DNA of 64,000 nucleotides, taken from NCBI GenBank assembly GCA_965261165.1, contig OZ253445.1, forward strand, positions 496,001 through 560,000. Reading direction: 5' to 3'. The notes under the pieces were generated by a model, which had not been told where the DNA came from, did not search any database, and worked only from the letters and a program-made list of their open reading frames with translations. This DNA is from SMWN01 sp965261165. GTDB taxonomy: Bacteria; Pseudomonadota; Gammaproteobacteria; Eutrophobiales; Eutrophobiaceae. The position numbers and the translations under genes are program-made. Every line of letters begins with the position of its first letter. Positions within the stretch are counted from its first letter, which is position 1. Shown piece by piece: positions 50,829 to 59,761 of this stretch.

Positions 50829-51095
50829 ATGAGCTGTAGTCAACATTCTAGGCTAATCTGGCATTGTAGACGTGGTATACGGGAAATGGACATCCTCCTG
50901 CTGGGTTACCTTGAATCCCATTATGACAATGCATCAGCTAAAGAACAGAACGTCTTTGAGAAACTACTAGAGGAAACTGATCTTGACATCCTCTCGTGGA
51001 TAACTCAAAAGACATCCCCTGATGAAAAATATATCGACCTCCTTAGCTTTATCCGTGAATCTGCAACAAACGCTGGAAATAATTCAAACAAGTAA
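50829..51095 (+). CDS. sdhE: FAD assembly factor SdhE
   Basis: Small helical protein of 88 residues that promotes covalent attachment of FAD to SdhA (SDHAF2 homologue). The diagnostic motif is RRGIREMD near residue 14, followed by YLESHYDNAS and the FEKLLEETDLDILSWI helix. It begins nine bases after sdhB and is followed 20 bases later by ygfZ, so it is cotranscribed with the complex it matures. Its usual neighbour ygfX is 4 kb away and divergent. Confidence 0.95.
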   Translation: MSCSQHSRLIWHCRRGIREMDILLLGYLESHYDNASAKEQNVFEKLLEETDLDILSWITQKTSPDEKYIDLLSFIRESATNAGNNSNK

Positions 51096-51115
51096 ATTAA
51101 GGCAATTTAATTTTA

Positions 51116-52102
51116 ATGTCTCCTGACTGGAAAGATTTTTTAAATACCCAAGCTGGGAAATTTGATGTTAAAGACCTACTTTGTCTCCCCAAGTCAGACA
51201 TTCAAGAAACTAGAGATATTATCACCGACCTTTCTCATCTAGCACTGATTGAAGTTACAGGTGAAAATGCCGTTGACTTTCTTAATGGACAGTTCACAAC
51301 AAACATTAAGCAGCTAGAGAAAAACCATCTGCAAATTTCTGCGTGGTGTAATCCAAGAGGCCAGGTGAAAATAATATTTCTCATCTATCGCCATGAAGCA
51401 GGACTCAATATCCTACTGCCAAATGAACTCAAAGATTCGTTCCTGCAACAACTAAAAATGTACATAATGCGATCGAGTGTAAAATTCGCAGATAAAAGTG
51501 ATGAGCTAGTCAGGGTCGGGTTGCAAATTAATAAAGAAAATCTACCAGATGATTTGATTAAGCCAAACCTTCATTGCCTGCGTATGATCAATTCTGAAAG
51601 TAATTTACAACGTTATATTTTCATAGGAACAGTCGAAAGGCTAACATCCTTATGGAAAGAACTTTCACGATATAACATTCCTGTTAGTACATCTGTTTGG
51701 AAATTATTAGATATACAAGCTGGCTGCCCATGGTTGTCACCTCAGACTACCGAAAAGTTTCTACCGCAAATGTTAAATATGGATTTAATTGATGGGCTTG
51801 ACTATCAAAAAGGCTGCTATCCAGGTCAGGAGATTATTGCGCGTCTACATTTTCGGGGGCAACTTAAACGCAGTTTATATTTAGCAACATGTTCATTAGA
51901 TGCAGAAATTAAAATTGCCGATCAAATCTATACAAATGATCATGAAAATAGTGGTGGCGTTGTCATTAATGCACAAGCACACAAAGACAAATATTATCTG
52001 CTTGCAGTGATTGAAAAAGAATTGGTAGAAAATAATACAACTCTTCGTGAATCGAATGGTGCAATACTGGAATTGCAGGCGCTGCCTTATCAGGGTCTGT
52101 AA
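51116..52102 (+). CDS. ygfZ: Folate-binding Fe-S cluster repair/assembly protein YgfZ
   Basis: 328-residue relative of glycine-cleavage T protein that binds tetrahydrofolate and supports assembly or repair of certain [4Fe-4S] enzymes (IBA57 homologue). The signature KGCYPGQEIIARLHFRGQ lies near residue 236 and includes the conserved Cys; upstream, FLNGQFTTNIKQL and WCNPRGQVKI match the folate-binding half. It directly follows sdhE by 20 bases, consistent with maturing the Fe-S clusters of complex II and other enzymes. The C-terminal domain is present and the length is normal. Confidence 0.93.
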   Translation: MSPDWKDFLNTQAGKFDVKDLLCLPKSDIQETRDIITDLSHLALIEVTGENAVDFLNGQFTTNIKQLEKNHLQISAWCNPRGQVKIIFLIYRHEAGLNILLPNELKDSFLQQLKMYIMRSSVKFADKSDELVRVGLQINKENLPDDLIKPNLHCLRMINSESNLQRYIFIGTVERLTSLWKELSRYNIPVSTSVWKLLDIQAGCPWLSPQTTEKFLPQMLNMDLIDGLDYQKGCYPGQEIIARLHFRGQLKRSLYLATCSLDAEIKIADQIYTNDHENSGGVVINAQAHKDKYYLLAVIEKELVENNTTLRESNGAILELQALPYQGL

Positions 52103-52138
52103 GAAAATATTTTCTTACTTATAGATATCTTTAGCTAA

Positions 52139-52264
52139 ATGATTACATCAAGCCAATTTAAACCTAGTAGACATGTGGAGTTTGTTGGTAGAAATACACC
52201 ACGGAATGCAGAGTATTGGTTAGAAACACGTATCCCGAAATTTCTCGGTACTTATCTGGCCTAA
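52139..52264 (+). CDS. Possible 41-codon small ORF, unrecognised
   Basis: In the 224-base gap between ygfZ and dsbB, an ATG at 52139 opens a frame of 41 codons (MITSSQFKPSRHVEFVGRNT onward, ending in FLGTYLA). The composition is protein-like, but there is no clear ribosome-binding site and I recognise no family. It may be a remnant or chance. Confidence 0.2.
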   Translation: MITSSQFKPSRHVEFVGRNTPRNAEYWLETRIPKFLGTYLA

Positions 52265-52326
52265 AAAACGATAAAATATCACTATCATTTTTCGTTATTT
52301 AAATACAATACAAGAATAAAGATCAC

Positions 52327-52815
52327 ATGCCTACGCTCCGGATAACCTTCTCAATCATCTTTCTTATCTGTATATCTCTATTGGGATTCGGTCTTTATTT
52401 GGAGCACTCTGTGGGTCTAAAACCCTGCCCTTTATGTATCTTCCAGCGCATAACCTATATCGTAATTGGCGCGATTGCTCTAATAGCTGCAATACATAAT
52501 CCACAGAAGCTATTCGAAAGAATCTACACGGGTTTAATGCTAATTGCTGCACTTTGTGGTGCAGGTATTGCCGGACGTCAGATCTGGCTGCAACATCTTC
52601 CCGAAGACAAAATTCCCGAATGCGGGCCCGGATTGGAATACATGCTGGATGTTTTTCCTTTTATTGATGCTCTAAGAATGATACTCAGTGGTTCAGGAGA
52701 ATGTGCAGAAGTACAATGGACTTTCATGAGTTTCAGTATCGCAGAATGGAGCATTATTTGTTTTATATGCCTGATAATCGCATGTTTAACCATGCTGATG
52801 CGTCGGAAAAATTAG
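52327..52815 (+). CDS. dsbB: Disulfide bond formation protein DsbB
   Basis: Four-helix inner-membrane protein of 162 residues that re-oxidises periplasmic DsbA and passes electrons to quinone. The first redox pair is CPLC near residue 36, and the second periplasmic pair consists of the Cys in PECGPG and SGECAE, as in the family. The quinone-site Arg is in IFQRITY. It converges with ffh and overlaps its stop region by four bases, so no separate terminator exists. Its partner dsbA is not in the window. Disulfide formation is relevant to the Cys pairs of the secreted proteins at 15226 and 16311. Confidence 0.95.
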   Translation: MPTLRITFSIIFLICISLLGFGLYLEHSVGLKPCPLCIFQRITYIVIGAIALIAAIHNPQKLFERIYTGLMLIAALCGAGIAGRQIWLQHLPEDKIPECGPGLEYMLDVFPFIDALRMILSGSGECAEVQWTFMSFSIAEWSIICFICLIIACLTMLMRRKN

Positions 52816-54173
52816 AATGGTATGCCACCACCCCCCATTCCACCTAGACCGCGCATCATTTTCTTCATGCCTCCTTTCCCTGAAAGTTTTTTCATCATCT
52901 TCTGCATTTGCTTAAACTGTTTTAGCAGACGATTCACATCCTGAATCTGCGTGCCTGAACCCGCTGCAATTCTTCGTTTACGCGAACCATTAATTACTGC
53001 AGGCATTCTGCGTTCATGAGGCGTCATCGAATCAATAATCGACTCGAGCTTAATGAATTGTCGATCATCCGTCTGTGCATTTACATTGACAGGCAAACCA
53101 CCCATGCTTGGTAACTTATCCATCATACTGGTCATGCCGCCCATACCGCGTATCTGTTGTAACTGATCACGAAAATCCTCAAGGCTAAAGCCTTTGCCTT
53201 TTCTGATTTTCCTCGCGAGCTTCCCTGCTTCCTTTTGGTCTGCCTTTTCCTGAACTTCTTCAATCAGGCTAAGGACATCACCCATACCGAGGATGCGCGA
53301 AGCCATGCGTTCCGGATGAAAAGCTGAAAACTCAGAAGTTTTTTCACCTGTCCCTATAAATTTAATGGGTTTGCCTGTGACATGCCGCACAGACAACGCA
53401 GCACCACCTCTAGCATCGCCATCTACTTTGGTTAACACAACGCCCGTCAATGGTAAGGTATCGTCAAATATCTTGGCGGCATTCACAGCATCTTGCCCCA
53501 TCATGCTATCAACAACAAATAGAATATCTGAAGGGGTTAAAACAGACTGTAGTTGCTTAATTTCATCCATCATCCCGTCATCAATATGCAGACGACCTGC
53601 AGTATCAACAATTAAAACATCAAAATTTTGTTTGCGTGCATAATCCAGAACTTGTTTAGCAATCTCAATTGGATCTTGACTATTCTCTGTTGGATAGAAC
53701 TCAACATTGATTTCATTTGCCAGAATTTTTAGTTGTTCAATCGCCGCAGGACGATAGACATCGCAACTGGCCACTAGAATTTTCTTTTTCTCTTTCTCAG
53801 TTAGCAGTCTTGCCAATTTACCGACAGTGGTTGTTTTACCCGCACCTTGTAACCCCGCCATCATGATGACGGCGGGAGGTTGGGTATTGAAATTTAAAGC
53901 TGTGTTCACTTTACCCATGAGCGAAATGAGCTCTTCTTCGACAATCTTCACGACCGCCTGACCTGGTGTCAGGCTGGCCATTACATCCTGACCCAGCGCA
54001 CGTTCCTGCACATGTTCGATAAAATCTCGGATAACGGATAAGGCGACATCGGCCTCCAGTAATGCCATGCGGACTTCGCGTATGGCTGTGGCGATATTGT
54101 CTTCAGTCAGGCAACCTTGACCTTTGAGATCTTTTATCGTCTTGGCGAGACGTTCTGAAAGCGTATCAAACAT
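52812..54173 (-). CDS. ffh: Signal recognition particle GTPase Ffh
   Basis: Protein component of the bacterial SRP that targets membrane proteins to the Sec translocon, 453 residues. It has the N-terminal helical bundle, then the NG domain with the P-loop GLQGAGKTTT near residue 106, the DTAGRLH box, the TKVDGDARGG box and the closing FIGTGEK. The methionine-rich M domain follows with GSGTQIQDVNRLLKQFKQM and ends GLGGMGGGGIPF. It is divergent from the HemX-like gene, a conserved gammaproteobacterial arrangement together with the following CorC-type gene. Confidence 0.98.
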   Translation of the reverse strand: MFDTLSERLAKTIKDLKGQGCLTEDNIATAIREVRMALLEADVALSVIRDFIEHVQERALGQDVMASLTPGQAVVKIVEEELISLMGKVNTALNFNTQPPAVIMMAGLQGAGKTTTVGKLARLLTEKEKKKILVASCDVYRPAAIEQLKILANEINVEFYPTENSQDPIEIAKQVLDYARKQNFDVLIVDTAGRLHIDDGMMDEIKQLQSVLTPSDILFVVDSMMGQDAVNAAKIFDDTLPLTGVVLTKVDGDARGGAALSVRHVTGKPIKFIGTGEKTSEFSAFHPERMASRILGMGDVLSLIEEVQEKADQKEAGKLARKIRKGKGFSLEDFRDQLQQIRGMGGMTSMMDKLPSMGGLPVNVNAQTDDRQFIKLESIIDSMTPHERRMPAVINGSRKRRIAAGSGTQIQDVNRLLKQFKQMQKMMKKLSGKGGMKKMMRGLGGMGGGGIPF

Positions 54174-54338
54174 GTTTTGGCTTATTGCTTCCTAATCAAA
54201 TATGAGTTTACCCAAGCAACGAATTCTAGCAGGAATAAGCCTGTGGCTCACCCTTGCCCGGGCCTATTTTAGAGCTTCAATGAATAGGACAAATATGCAA
54301 TCATGGTCAAATTATTTAATCTAAACTTTTGATAAATT

Positions 54339-55151
54339 ATGGACACAGCTCTCGGTATCATTGCGTTTATTTTCTACCTTCTGGCTGCAAGCCGATTAGG
54401 GGTGCTAATATATACTGATGAAGATATGCCGCGCCAGCCAGCTAAGGCACAGGCATTCGTTGTCGGTGCAATTGCTATCATTTTGAATGGTATTCTACTC
54501 AACAGCGTTATATTTGTAAGCGACGGCTTAGACTTAGGGTTATCCAACACATGGGCACTGATTAGCTGGGTCATCGCCATGGTAGTTTTGCTGGTCGCAG
54601 TCCGCAAGCCTGTGGAAAATTTATTGGTCATTTTCTTTCCTCTGGCCGCACTTGGACTGCTGCTCATATTGTTCTTTCCAAATCATCGTGTCTTGGCCGG
54701 GTCGGCTGCTATGGGTCTAAAAATACATATCCTGCTTTCGATTATTGCCTACAGCCTACTTACCGTCTCTGCATTTCAAGCCATATTACTAGCTTTTCAG
54801 GAGTATCAGTTAAGACATAAACATCCAACGACAATTATGAATGTTTTGCCGCCAATGCAGATCATGGAAGATTTACTGATTCGGATTATTGCTGTTGGCT
54901 TTTTTCTTCTTAGCTTAAGTTTGGCGACAGGCTTCATGTTTATACATGATATTTTCGCCCAGCACCTTATTCATAAGACAGTCCTGTCACTTTTATCATG
55001 GCTGGTCTTTGCCGTACTTCTCTGGGGGCGCTGGCATCTGGGCTGGCGCGGACAAAAATTGATTCGTTGGACGCTAGGTGGTTTCTGCATGCTGATGTTG
55101 GCATTTTTTGGCTCTAAACTGGTGCTGGAAATAATTTTAGGCCGTGTCTAA
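54339..55151 (+). CDS. ypjD: HemX/CcsA-like inner-membrane protein (YpjD type)
   Basis: 270-residue integral membrane protein with about eight helices, related to the cytochrome c assembly proteins CcmC/CcsA and HemX. The conserved core HILLSIIAYSLLTVSAFQAI (with the potential haem-ligand His near residue 130) and HKTVLSLLSWLVFAVLLWGR with WHLGWRG are visible. It is not part of a ccm operon. Position beside ffh and before a CorC-type gene is conserved in gammaproteobacteria. A link to haem handling is a family inference. Confidence 0.88.
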   Translation: MDTALGIIAFIFYLLAASRLGVLIYTDEDMPRQPAKAQAFVVGAIAIILNGILLNSVIFVSDGLDLGLSNTWALISWVIAMVVLLVAVRKPVENLLVIFFPLAALGLLLILFFPNHRVLAGSAAMGLKIHILLSIIAYSLLTVSAFQAILLAFQEYQLRHKHPTTIMNVLPPMQIMEDLLIRIIAVGFFLLSLSLATGFMFIHDIFAQHLIHKTVLSLLSWLVFAVLLWGRWHLGWRGQKLIRWTLGGFCMLMLAFFGSKLVLEIILGRV

Positions 55152-55238
55152 ATAACTTATTTTCTTATCTTTTTCTTGACAGCCCCCCCTACCCTTCAGA
55201 CACAATAGATTATCTTTCTAATTCGAGGTCACACTTTT

Positions 55239-56522
55239 TTGAGCGCCATTCCTCTATTGATACTTTTTATCATTCTGTTTGTATTGATTGTTCTTTCCGC
55301 CTTCTTCTCCAGTTCCGAGACTGGCATGATGGCTCTCAACAAATATCGACTACGTCATCTAGTTAAAAATAAACACTATGCGGCCACACTGGTCAGTAAA
55401 CTCCTTGAGAAACCAGATCGCCTGATTGGGGTTATTTTGTTTGGCAATAATGTAGTCAATTTTCTGGCTGCTGCCATTGCGACAGTTATTGGGTTTCGCC
55501 TGTTAGGTGACTACGGTGCAGCGGCCTCACCACTCATCATTGCGATAATATTTATTATCTTTGCAGAAACTGCGCCGAAAACCTTCGCCGCTATACTACC
55601 CGAGAAAATTGCTTTCCCATCTGCTTATATTCTCACGCCACTACTGAAACTATGTTATCCCATCGTTTTTGTTATCAATAAAATAAGTAATACCTTATTA
55701 CTCCCTTTTGGTATCAATACTAAAAATAATGAAGAGACGCCTTTAAGCCTAGATGAGCTGAGGTCAATCGTACATGAGGCTGGTATGGGGATATCGAGTA
55801 ATCACCAGGATATGCTTCTTGGTATATTGGAATTAGAAAAAGTCACTGTAGATGACATCATGGTGCCAAAGAATGAACTGACTGGGATTGATCTTGATAA
55901 TTCCGTTGTGGATATTCTCGAACAACTGATGCACTGCCAACATACTCGCTTAATCGTATATCGTGGAAATATAGATAATATCATAGGCATATTGCACGTC
56001 AGACATGTATTGAGAGTTTTAGGCAGAAAAAAAGATTTTAATATCGATGAGTTAGAAAGCCTCGCCATTGAGCCCTACTATCTGCCTGAAGGCACCTCTT
56101 TACATACTCAGATGCTTAAATTCCAGAAAAAAAAACGACGTATTGGTCTGGTAGTAGATGAATATGGCGTATTACAGGGAATGATTACGCTGGATGACAT
56201 TCTTGAGGAGATTATTGGCGAATTCACCACCGATTTACAAACCTATAACCAGGATATCCAGCCACAAGATGATGGGTCATTTTTTGTAGATGGAGGAACC
56301 ACTATTCGTGACATTAACAGACAATTGAACTGGATATTGTCAACAGACGGACCAAAAACTATCAATGGCGTGATTCTTGAACATCTTGAAGATATACCTG
56401 AAACAGGCACCAGCTTACGTATCGATGATTATACTTTTGAGATTACCCAAGTAGTTGATAATGCAGTTAAGAAAGTAAAGATTTTCCCTTTTCTGGAAAA
56501 CTCAGAAACAGAAAAAACCTGA
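55239..56522 (+). CDS. CNNM/CorC-family membrane protein with CBS domains (YfjD type)
   Basis: 427 residues from TTG 55239. An N-terminal CNNM (DUF21) membrane domain with about four helices (SAFFSSSETGMMALNKYRLR near residue 20) is followed by a CBS pair at about 200-330 (VDDIMVPKNELTGIDL; RRIGLVVDEYGVLQGMITLD) and a C-terminal CorC/HlyC domain (DGSFFVDGGTTIRDINRQL). The family is implicated in divalent cation (magnesium or cobalt) efflux, with the CBS domains sensing adenine nucleotides. It lies 87 bases after ypjD. The gap to ppc (453 bases) holds relics only. Confidence 0.92.
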   Translation: MSAIPLLILFIILFVLIVLSAFFSSSETGMMALNKYRLRHLVKNKHYAATLVSKLLEKPDRLIGVILFGNNVVNFLAAAIATVIGFRLLGDYGAAASPLIIAIIFIIFAETAPKTFAAILPEKIAFPSAYILTPLLKLCYPIVFVINKISNTLLLPFGINTKNNEETPLSLDELRSIVHEAGMGISSNHQDMLLGILELEKVTVDDIMVPKNELTGIDLDNSVVDILEQLMHCQHTRLIVYRGNIDNIIGILHVRHVLRVLGRKKDFNIDELESLAIEPYYLPEGTSLHTQMLKFQKKKRRIGLVVDEYGVLQGMITLDDILEEIIGEFTTDLQTYNQDIQPQDDGSFFVDGGTTIRDINRQLNWILSTDGPKTINGVILEHLEDIPETGTSLRIDDYTFEITQVVDNAVKKVKIFPFLENSETEKT

Positions 56523-56539
56523 CTATTTCTATTCCACGT

Positions 56540-56707
56540 GTTTAAACACATAAAAAGTACACACAAATGCTTGGCAAATGTTTTGCCCAGTTTAAATCCA
56601 TAATCCTCAAATAATTGAGTCATGTTCGATTGATTAAACCATTGCAGATGTTCAGGAGGGCGTACTTCTATCCAGATAGACCCGCGAGGACTTCTGCATG
56701 TCCAGAA
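56540..56707 (-). pseudogene. Possible remnant of a SAM methyltransferase C-terminus
   Basis: A minus-strand frame bounded upstream by a stop reads GSIWIEVRPPEHLQWFNQSN and MTQLFEDYGFKLGKTFA. The pattern of an acidic-aromatic strand, EHLQWFNQ and a LFEDYGF helix resembles the end of class I methyltransferases involved in envelope sugar synthesis. The N-terminal two-thirds are absent, and the frame runs into the corC gene. The resemblance is by pattern only. Confidence 0.3.
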
Positions 56708-56805
56708 TTAGAGGTTGGCAAGTAAACAGTCGTTTCTAGCCTGGGAATCGATACAGCCATTTCCATAAACGCATTGTGTTCTAAGAATGCGAATCATGCC
56801 GCGCT

Positions 56806-56970
56806 GTTCAATTTGGTGATGTCGAAGACTGGTTATTATTGACATAGGCTTATTCGGTTGAAAATGAATCAAAAAACGTTAGAACCTCGGGATTATTTGA
56901 CTGAATGCTGCCCAAACCACACTTGGAAAAATTTTTAATAACATCTTTTATCAGACCTTCCTTAAGTTCT
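56806..56970 (+). mobile_element. Relic of the IS5-like element, copy B
   Basis: Shares gtgatgtcgaaga-tggttatta and the following 40 bases with copy A (minus strand of 15900-15970), and ttatttgactgaat plus cacttggaaaa with copies A and C. It contains no transposase-coding stretch that I can read. It lies directly after the ppc stop codon on the opposite strand. Confidence 0.5.
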
Positions 56971-56975
56971 AAAAT

Positions 56976-59732
56976 CTACCCAGTGGAGCCAAGACCTGCA
57001 CTGATACAATTGATAGAAAGAAGTAGTGGAACCAGATCATTTGACTGATCTTTTTCGTCTTCACGGCTACGGAATCTTTCAACTAATTTCACTTGCAACA
57101 ATCCTGCTTTGCCAAGTATTTTCTCACGTCTTCCGAATTGACGTTTGAATTTAGGAAAACGATCCAGCAATTCTTTTTCCCCGGTGACTCGTAGTGTTAA
57201 TTTCTTGGTAAGTTCATATTCATCTAGGAACATATCCAAAATTCTTTCTTTCAATGATTCATCCTTAACCAAAGAAGCGTAGGCTTTCGCAATCTCCATA
57301 TTCACCTGAGATAAGCTCTTTTCGACACCATCTATAATCAAACGAAAGATTCTTGATTCCTTAAACATTTTTTCAAGCAAGGTATCTGCATCATTACCAT
57401 GCGCTTCTATGAATTTTTTGAGTCCACTACCGACACCGTACCAACTGGTTACCAGATGCCTGTTTTGCGTCCAGGCAAAGACCCAGGGGATAGCACGCAA
57501 ATCACTCAGAGAATTAACGCCAAATCGTCTGGCAGGACGTGAGCCAATGTTCATCTTCACCAGTTCATCAGCCGGACTGGCCGCATTGTAATAGTCGACC
57601 AAGCCTTCTGTTTCTGCTAGTTCTTTGTAAGCGTCGAAACAAAAATTTGATAACTCTTCAGCCGCAGCATCAATTTCATCATTCGGGACTAACTCAGTTT
57701 CTGATTGCGACTTTAAAGTATGCATAAATACACCCGATACAAGTAATTCCATGTTGTGCTGTGCAGTCCCTTTATTGGCAAATTTACTCGAGACTACTTC
57801 ACCCTGTTCAGTGATTCTCATCTGCCCATGGATTGAACCCGCTGGTTGTGCAGCAATCGCTCGTCCCAATGGTGCACCACCCCGACTGACTGAACCACCT
57901 CGTCCATGAAAAAATGATATGGGAATACCTGCCTTCTCACCAACGATTGTCAATTCAGCTTGCGTCTTGGTTAACTGCCAGTTCGCTGTAAAAAATCCGC
58001 CATCTTTATTAGAATCTGAATATCCCAGCATAACTTCCTGCACACCACCGACTTGTTCGACTGAACGACGAACTACCGGGATACTCAGAAATTCTTCCAT
58101 CATTTCTGAGCTGCGTTGCAGATCGTCAATGGTTTCAAATAAAGGAACAATCGGCAAGGTACATTTATCAATACTGGCTTTATCAGTAAACAAACCGGCA
58201 TATTTAGCCAACACATAAAGGCCTAAAATATCAGCAACTGTTTGAGTCATGCTCAGAATACAGTTTCCGAAGGCTTCTCTATCAAGTTTTTCCATCATCT
58301 CTTTGACCATACAAAACATGCCAAATGTTGATGCAGAGGCATCATCCAAATCTCTGAATGAAGGCAACTCTTCAAGTGGTCTTTCTAACTCTGAAATTAA
58401 CCATGCTTGCCACTCTTTCGAATCAGCTGCAGGCGGATTATCACCATCACTTACACCTGTGATCTGCCGCCATAATGCTGCAAGCGTATTATTTATCATG
58501 GTTGAGTTTTCGCGTAAATCCATACGCATGGTACGGAAACGGAATGCCTCAACCTCTCTTCTCAGTGGCGTGATCAGAGAGGTAGATTGCTCTTCACAAT
58601 TAGCTTCTACCAAACCTTGCTCCAGCTGCTTTAAGTCATCAATGAACTCATCTGCATTCGCATAACCAATATGTCTGAGCGTCCCTCCATTTGTATTGGA
58701 AATCGTCCCTTCCAGTAATCGCTGCGTACAGACCACGTACTGCCTGAAAACTTCCCCCGGGTTTCTGCTGGCTATATTTTCACCATCACCACTTTCGCCA
58801 AGTATCTTTTCCAGAGATTGATTAAAATCTTTAGACACCACGACTGCATTTCTAGATATACTAACTCTTTGTACCAATTCAGCAAGGCGTTGCTCATATC
58901 TCTTTAAGCATGTCCGTCGATTGGCCAGTAATGCTTGTTCTGTAACATCATTAGTGACAAATGGATGACCGTCACGGTCGCCACCAATCCACGCACCAAA
59001 TTGAAAAAATGGCGGAATATCGAAGTCGCGTTCTGGATAATATTTTTTCAAGACCCATTCCAGCTTCTCTATCATCTCAGGCACACTCCCGAACAATGTC
59101 TCTTCAAAAAAATGCAATCCCCAATTCACTTCCGTTTTAACCGTGGGTTTCTCTAGCCTCAGTTCACCTGTCAACCAGAGCAAATCAATTTCATTTCTTA
59201 GGTTGGAAACTAGCCTTTCCCGCTCACGTTCAGTCCAGCGTTGATTTTCAAGCTCCTTGAGTAATATATATATTTTTCGATGTATCTCAAGCACGGTGAC
59301 GCGTTTTGCTTCTGTAGGATGTGCTGTAATGGTAGGTCGTATGCAAGCATCGTTAATTAATTTTTGTATCTCATCTGCTGAAACACGATCTTTCATAGAA
59401 GTTGCAAAGACATTGCCAAATGTCCCCGACACTTGACCCACGCCACGTGTGTTCTCAATAAGTCGCAAACGACGCATGGCAGTATTTTCTTCTGCGATAT
59501 TCAATAGTTGGAACCAAATACTCCACGCTTGCAACACGCCAAGTAATAGAGCTGTATTATCTTCTGGAATTTCGGACTCCCCCAAGAACAGGGGGAGAAT
59601 TTCTGGCTGACGCTTTTTAATGACGGCTTTGAGTTGCTTTGTCATTAAATCGGTCACTTTTTTTGCGTAGGCAGCCGATAACTCGGCCACATTTAAGTCT
59701 GCATCTACAGCCCTTTCAGTACCTGTCGACAC
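56976..59732 (-). CDS. ppc: Phosphoenolpyruvate carboxylase
   Basis: 918-residue enzyme that adds bicarbonate to PEP to give oxaloacetate; in the serine cycle it is the CO2-fixing step. The catalytic His is in TAHPTEAKR near residue 137, VMLGYSDSNKDGGF is near 580, and FHGRGGSVSRGGAPLG is the second catalytic signature. The C-terminus ends GLGSTG, equivalent to the usual xxRNTG end but with the Arg-Asn changed, which may alter aspartate or allosteric control. It is the last gene of the mcl-mtkA-mtkB-hprA-ppc run and starts 29 bases after hprA. Confidence 0.96.
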   Translation of the reverse strand: MSTGTERAVDADLNVAELSAAYAKKVTDLMTKQLKAVIKKRQPEILPLFLGESEIPEDNTALLLGVLQAWSIWFQLLNIAEENTAMRRLRLIENTRGVGQVSGTFGNVFATSMKDRVSADEIQKLINDACIRPTITAHPTEAKRVTVLEIHRKIYILLKELENQRWTERERERLVSNLRNEIDLLWLTGELRLEKPTVKTEVNWGLHFFEETLFGSVPEMIEKLEWVLKKYYPERDFDIPPFFQFGAWIGGDRDGHPFVTNDVTEQALLANRRTCLKRYEQRLAELVQRVSISRNAVVVSKDFNQSLEKILGESGDGENIASRNPGEVFRQYVVCTQRLLEGTISNTNGGTLRHIGYANADEFIDDLKQLEQGLVEANCEEQSTSLITPLRREVEAFRFRTMRMDLRENSTMINNTLAALWRQITGVSDGDNPPAADSKEWQAWLISELERPLEELPSFRDLDDASASTFGMFCMVKEMMEKLDREAFGNCILSMTQTVADILGLYVLAKYAGLFTDKASIDKCTLPIVPLFETIDDLQRSSEMMEEFLSIPVVRRSVEQVGGVQEVMLGYSDSNKDGGFFTANWQLTKTQAELTIVGEKAGIPISFFHGRGGSVSRGGAPLGRAIAAQPAGSIHGQMRITEQGEVVSSKFANKGTAQHNMELLVSGVFMHTLKSQSETELVPNDEIDAAAEELSNFCFDAYKELAETEGLVDYYNAASPADELVKMNIGSRPARRFGVNSLSDLRAIPWVFAWTQNRHLVTSWYGVGSGLKKFIEAHGNDADTLLEKMFKESRIFRLIIDGVEKSLSQVNMEIAKAYASLVKDESLKERILDMFLDEYELTKKLTLRVTGEKELLDRFPKFKRQFGRREKILGKAGLLQVKLVERFRSREDEKDQSNDLVPLLLSINCISAGLGSTG

Positions 59733-59761
59733 AGCTTACCTCCTGATCTTTTTATGGTTAT

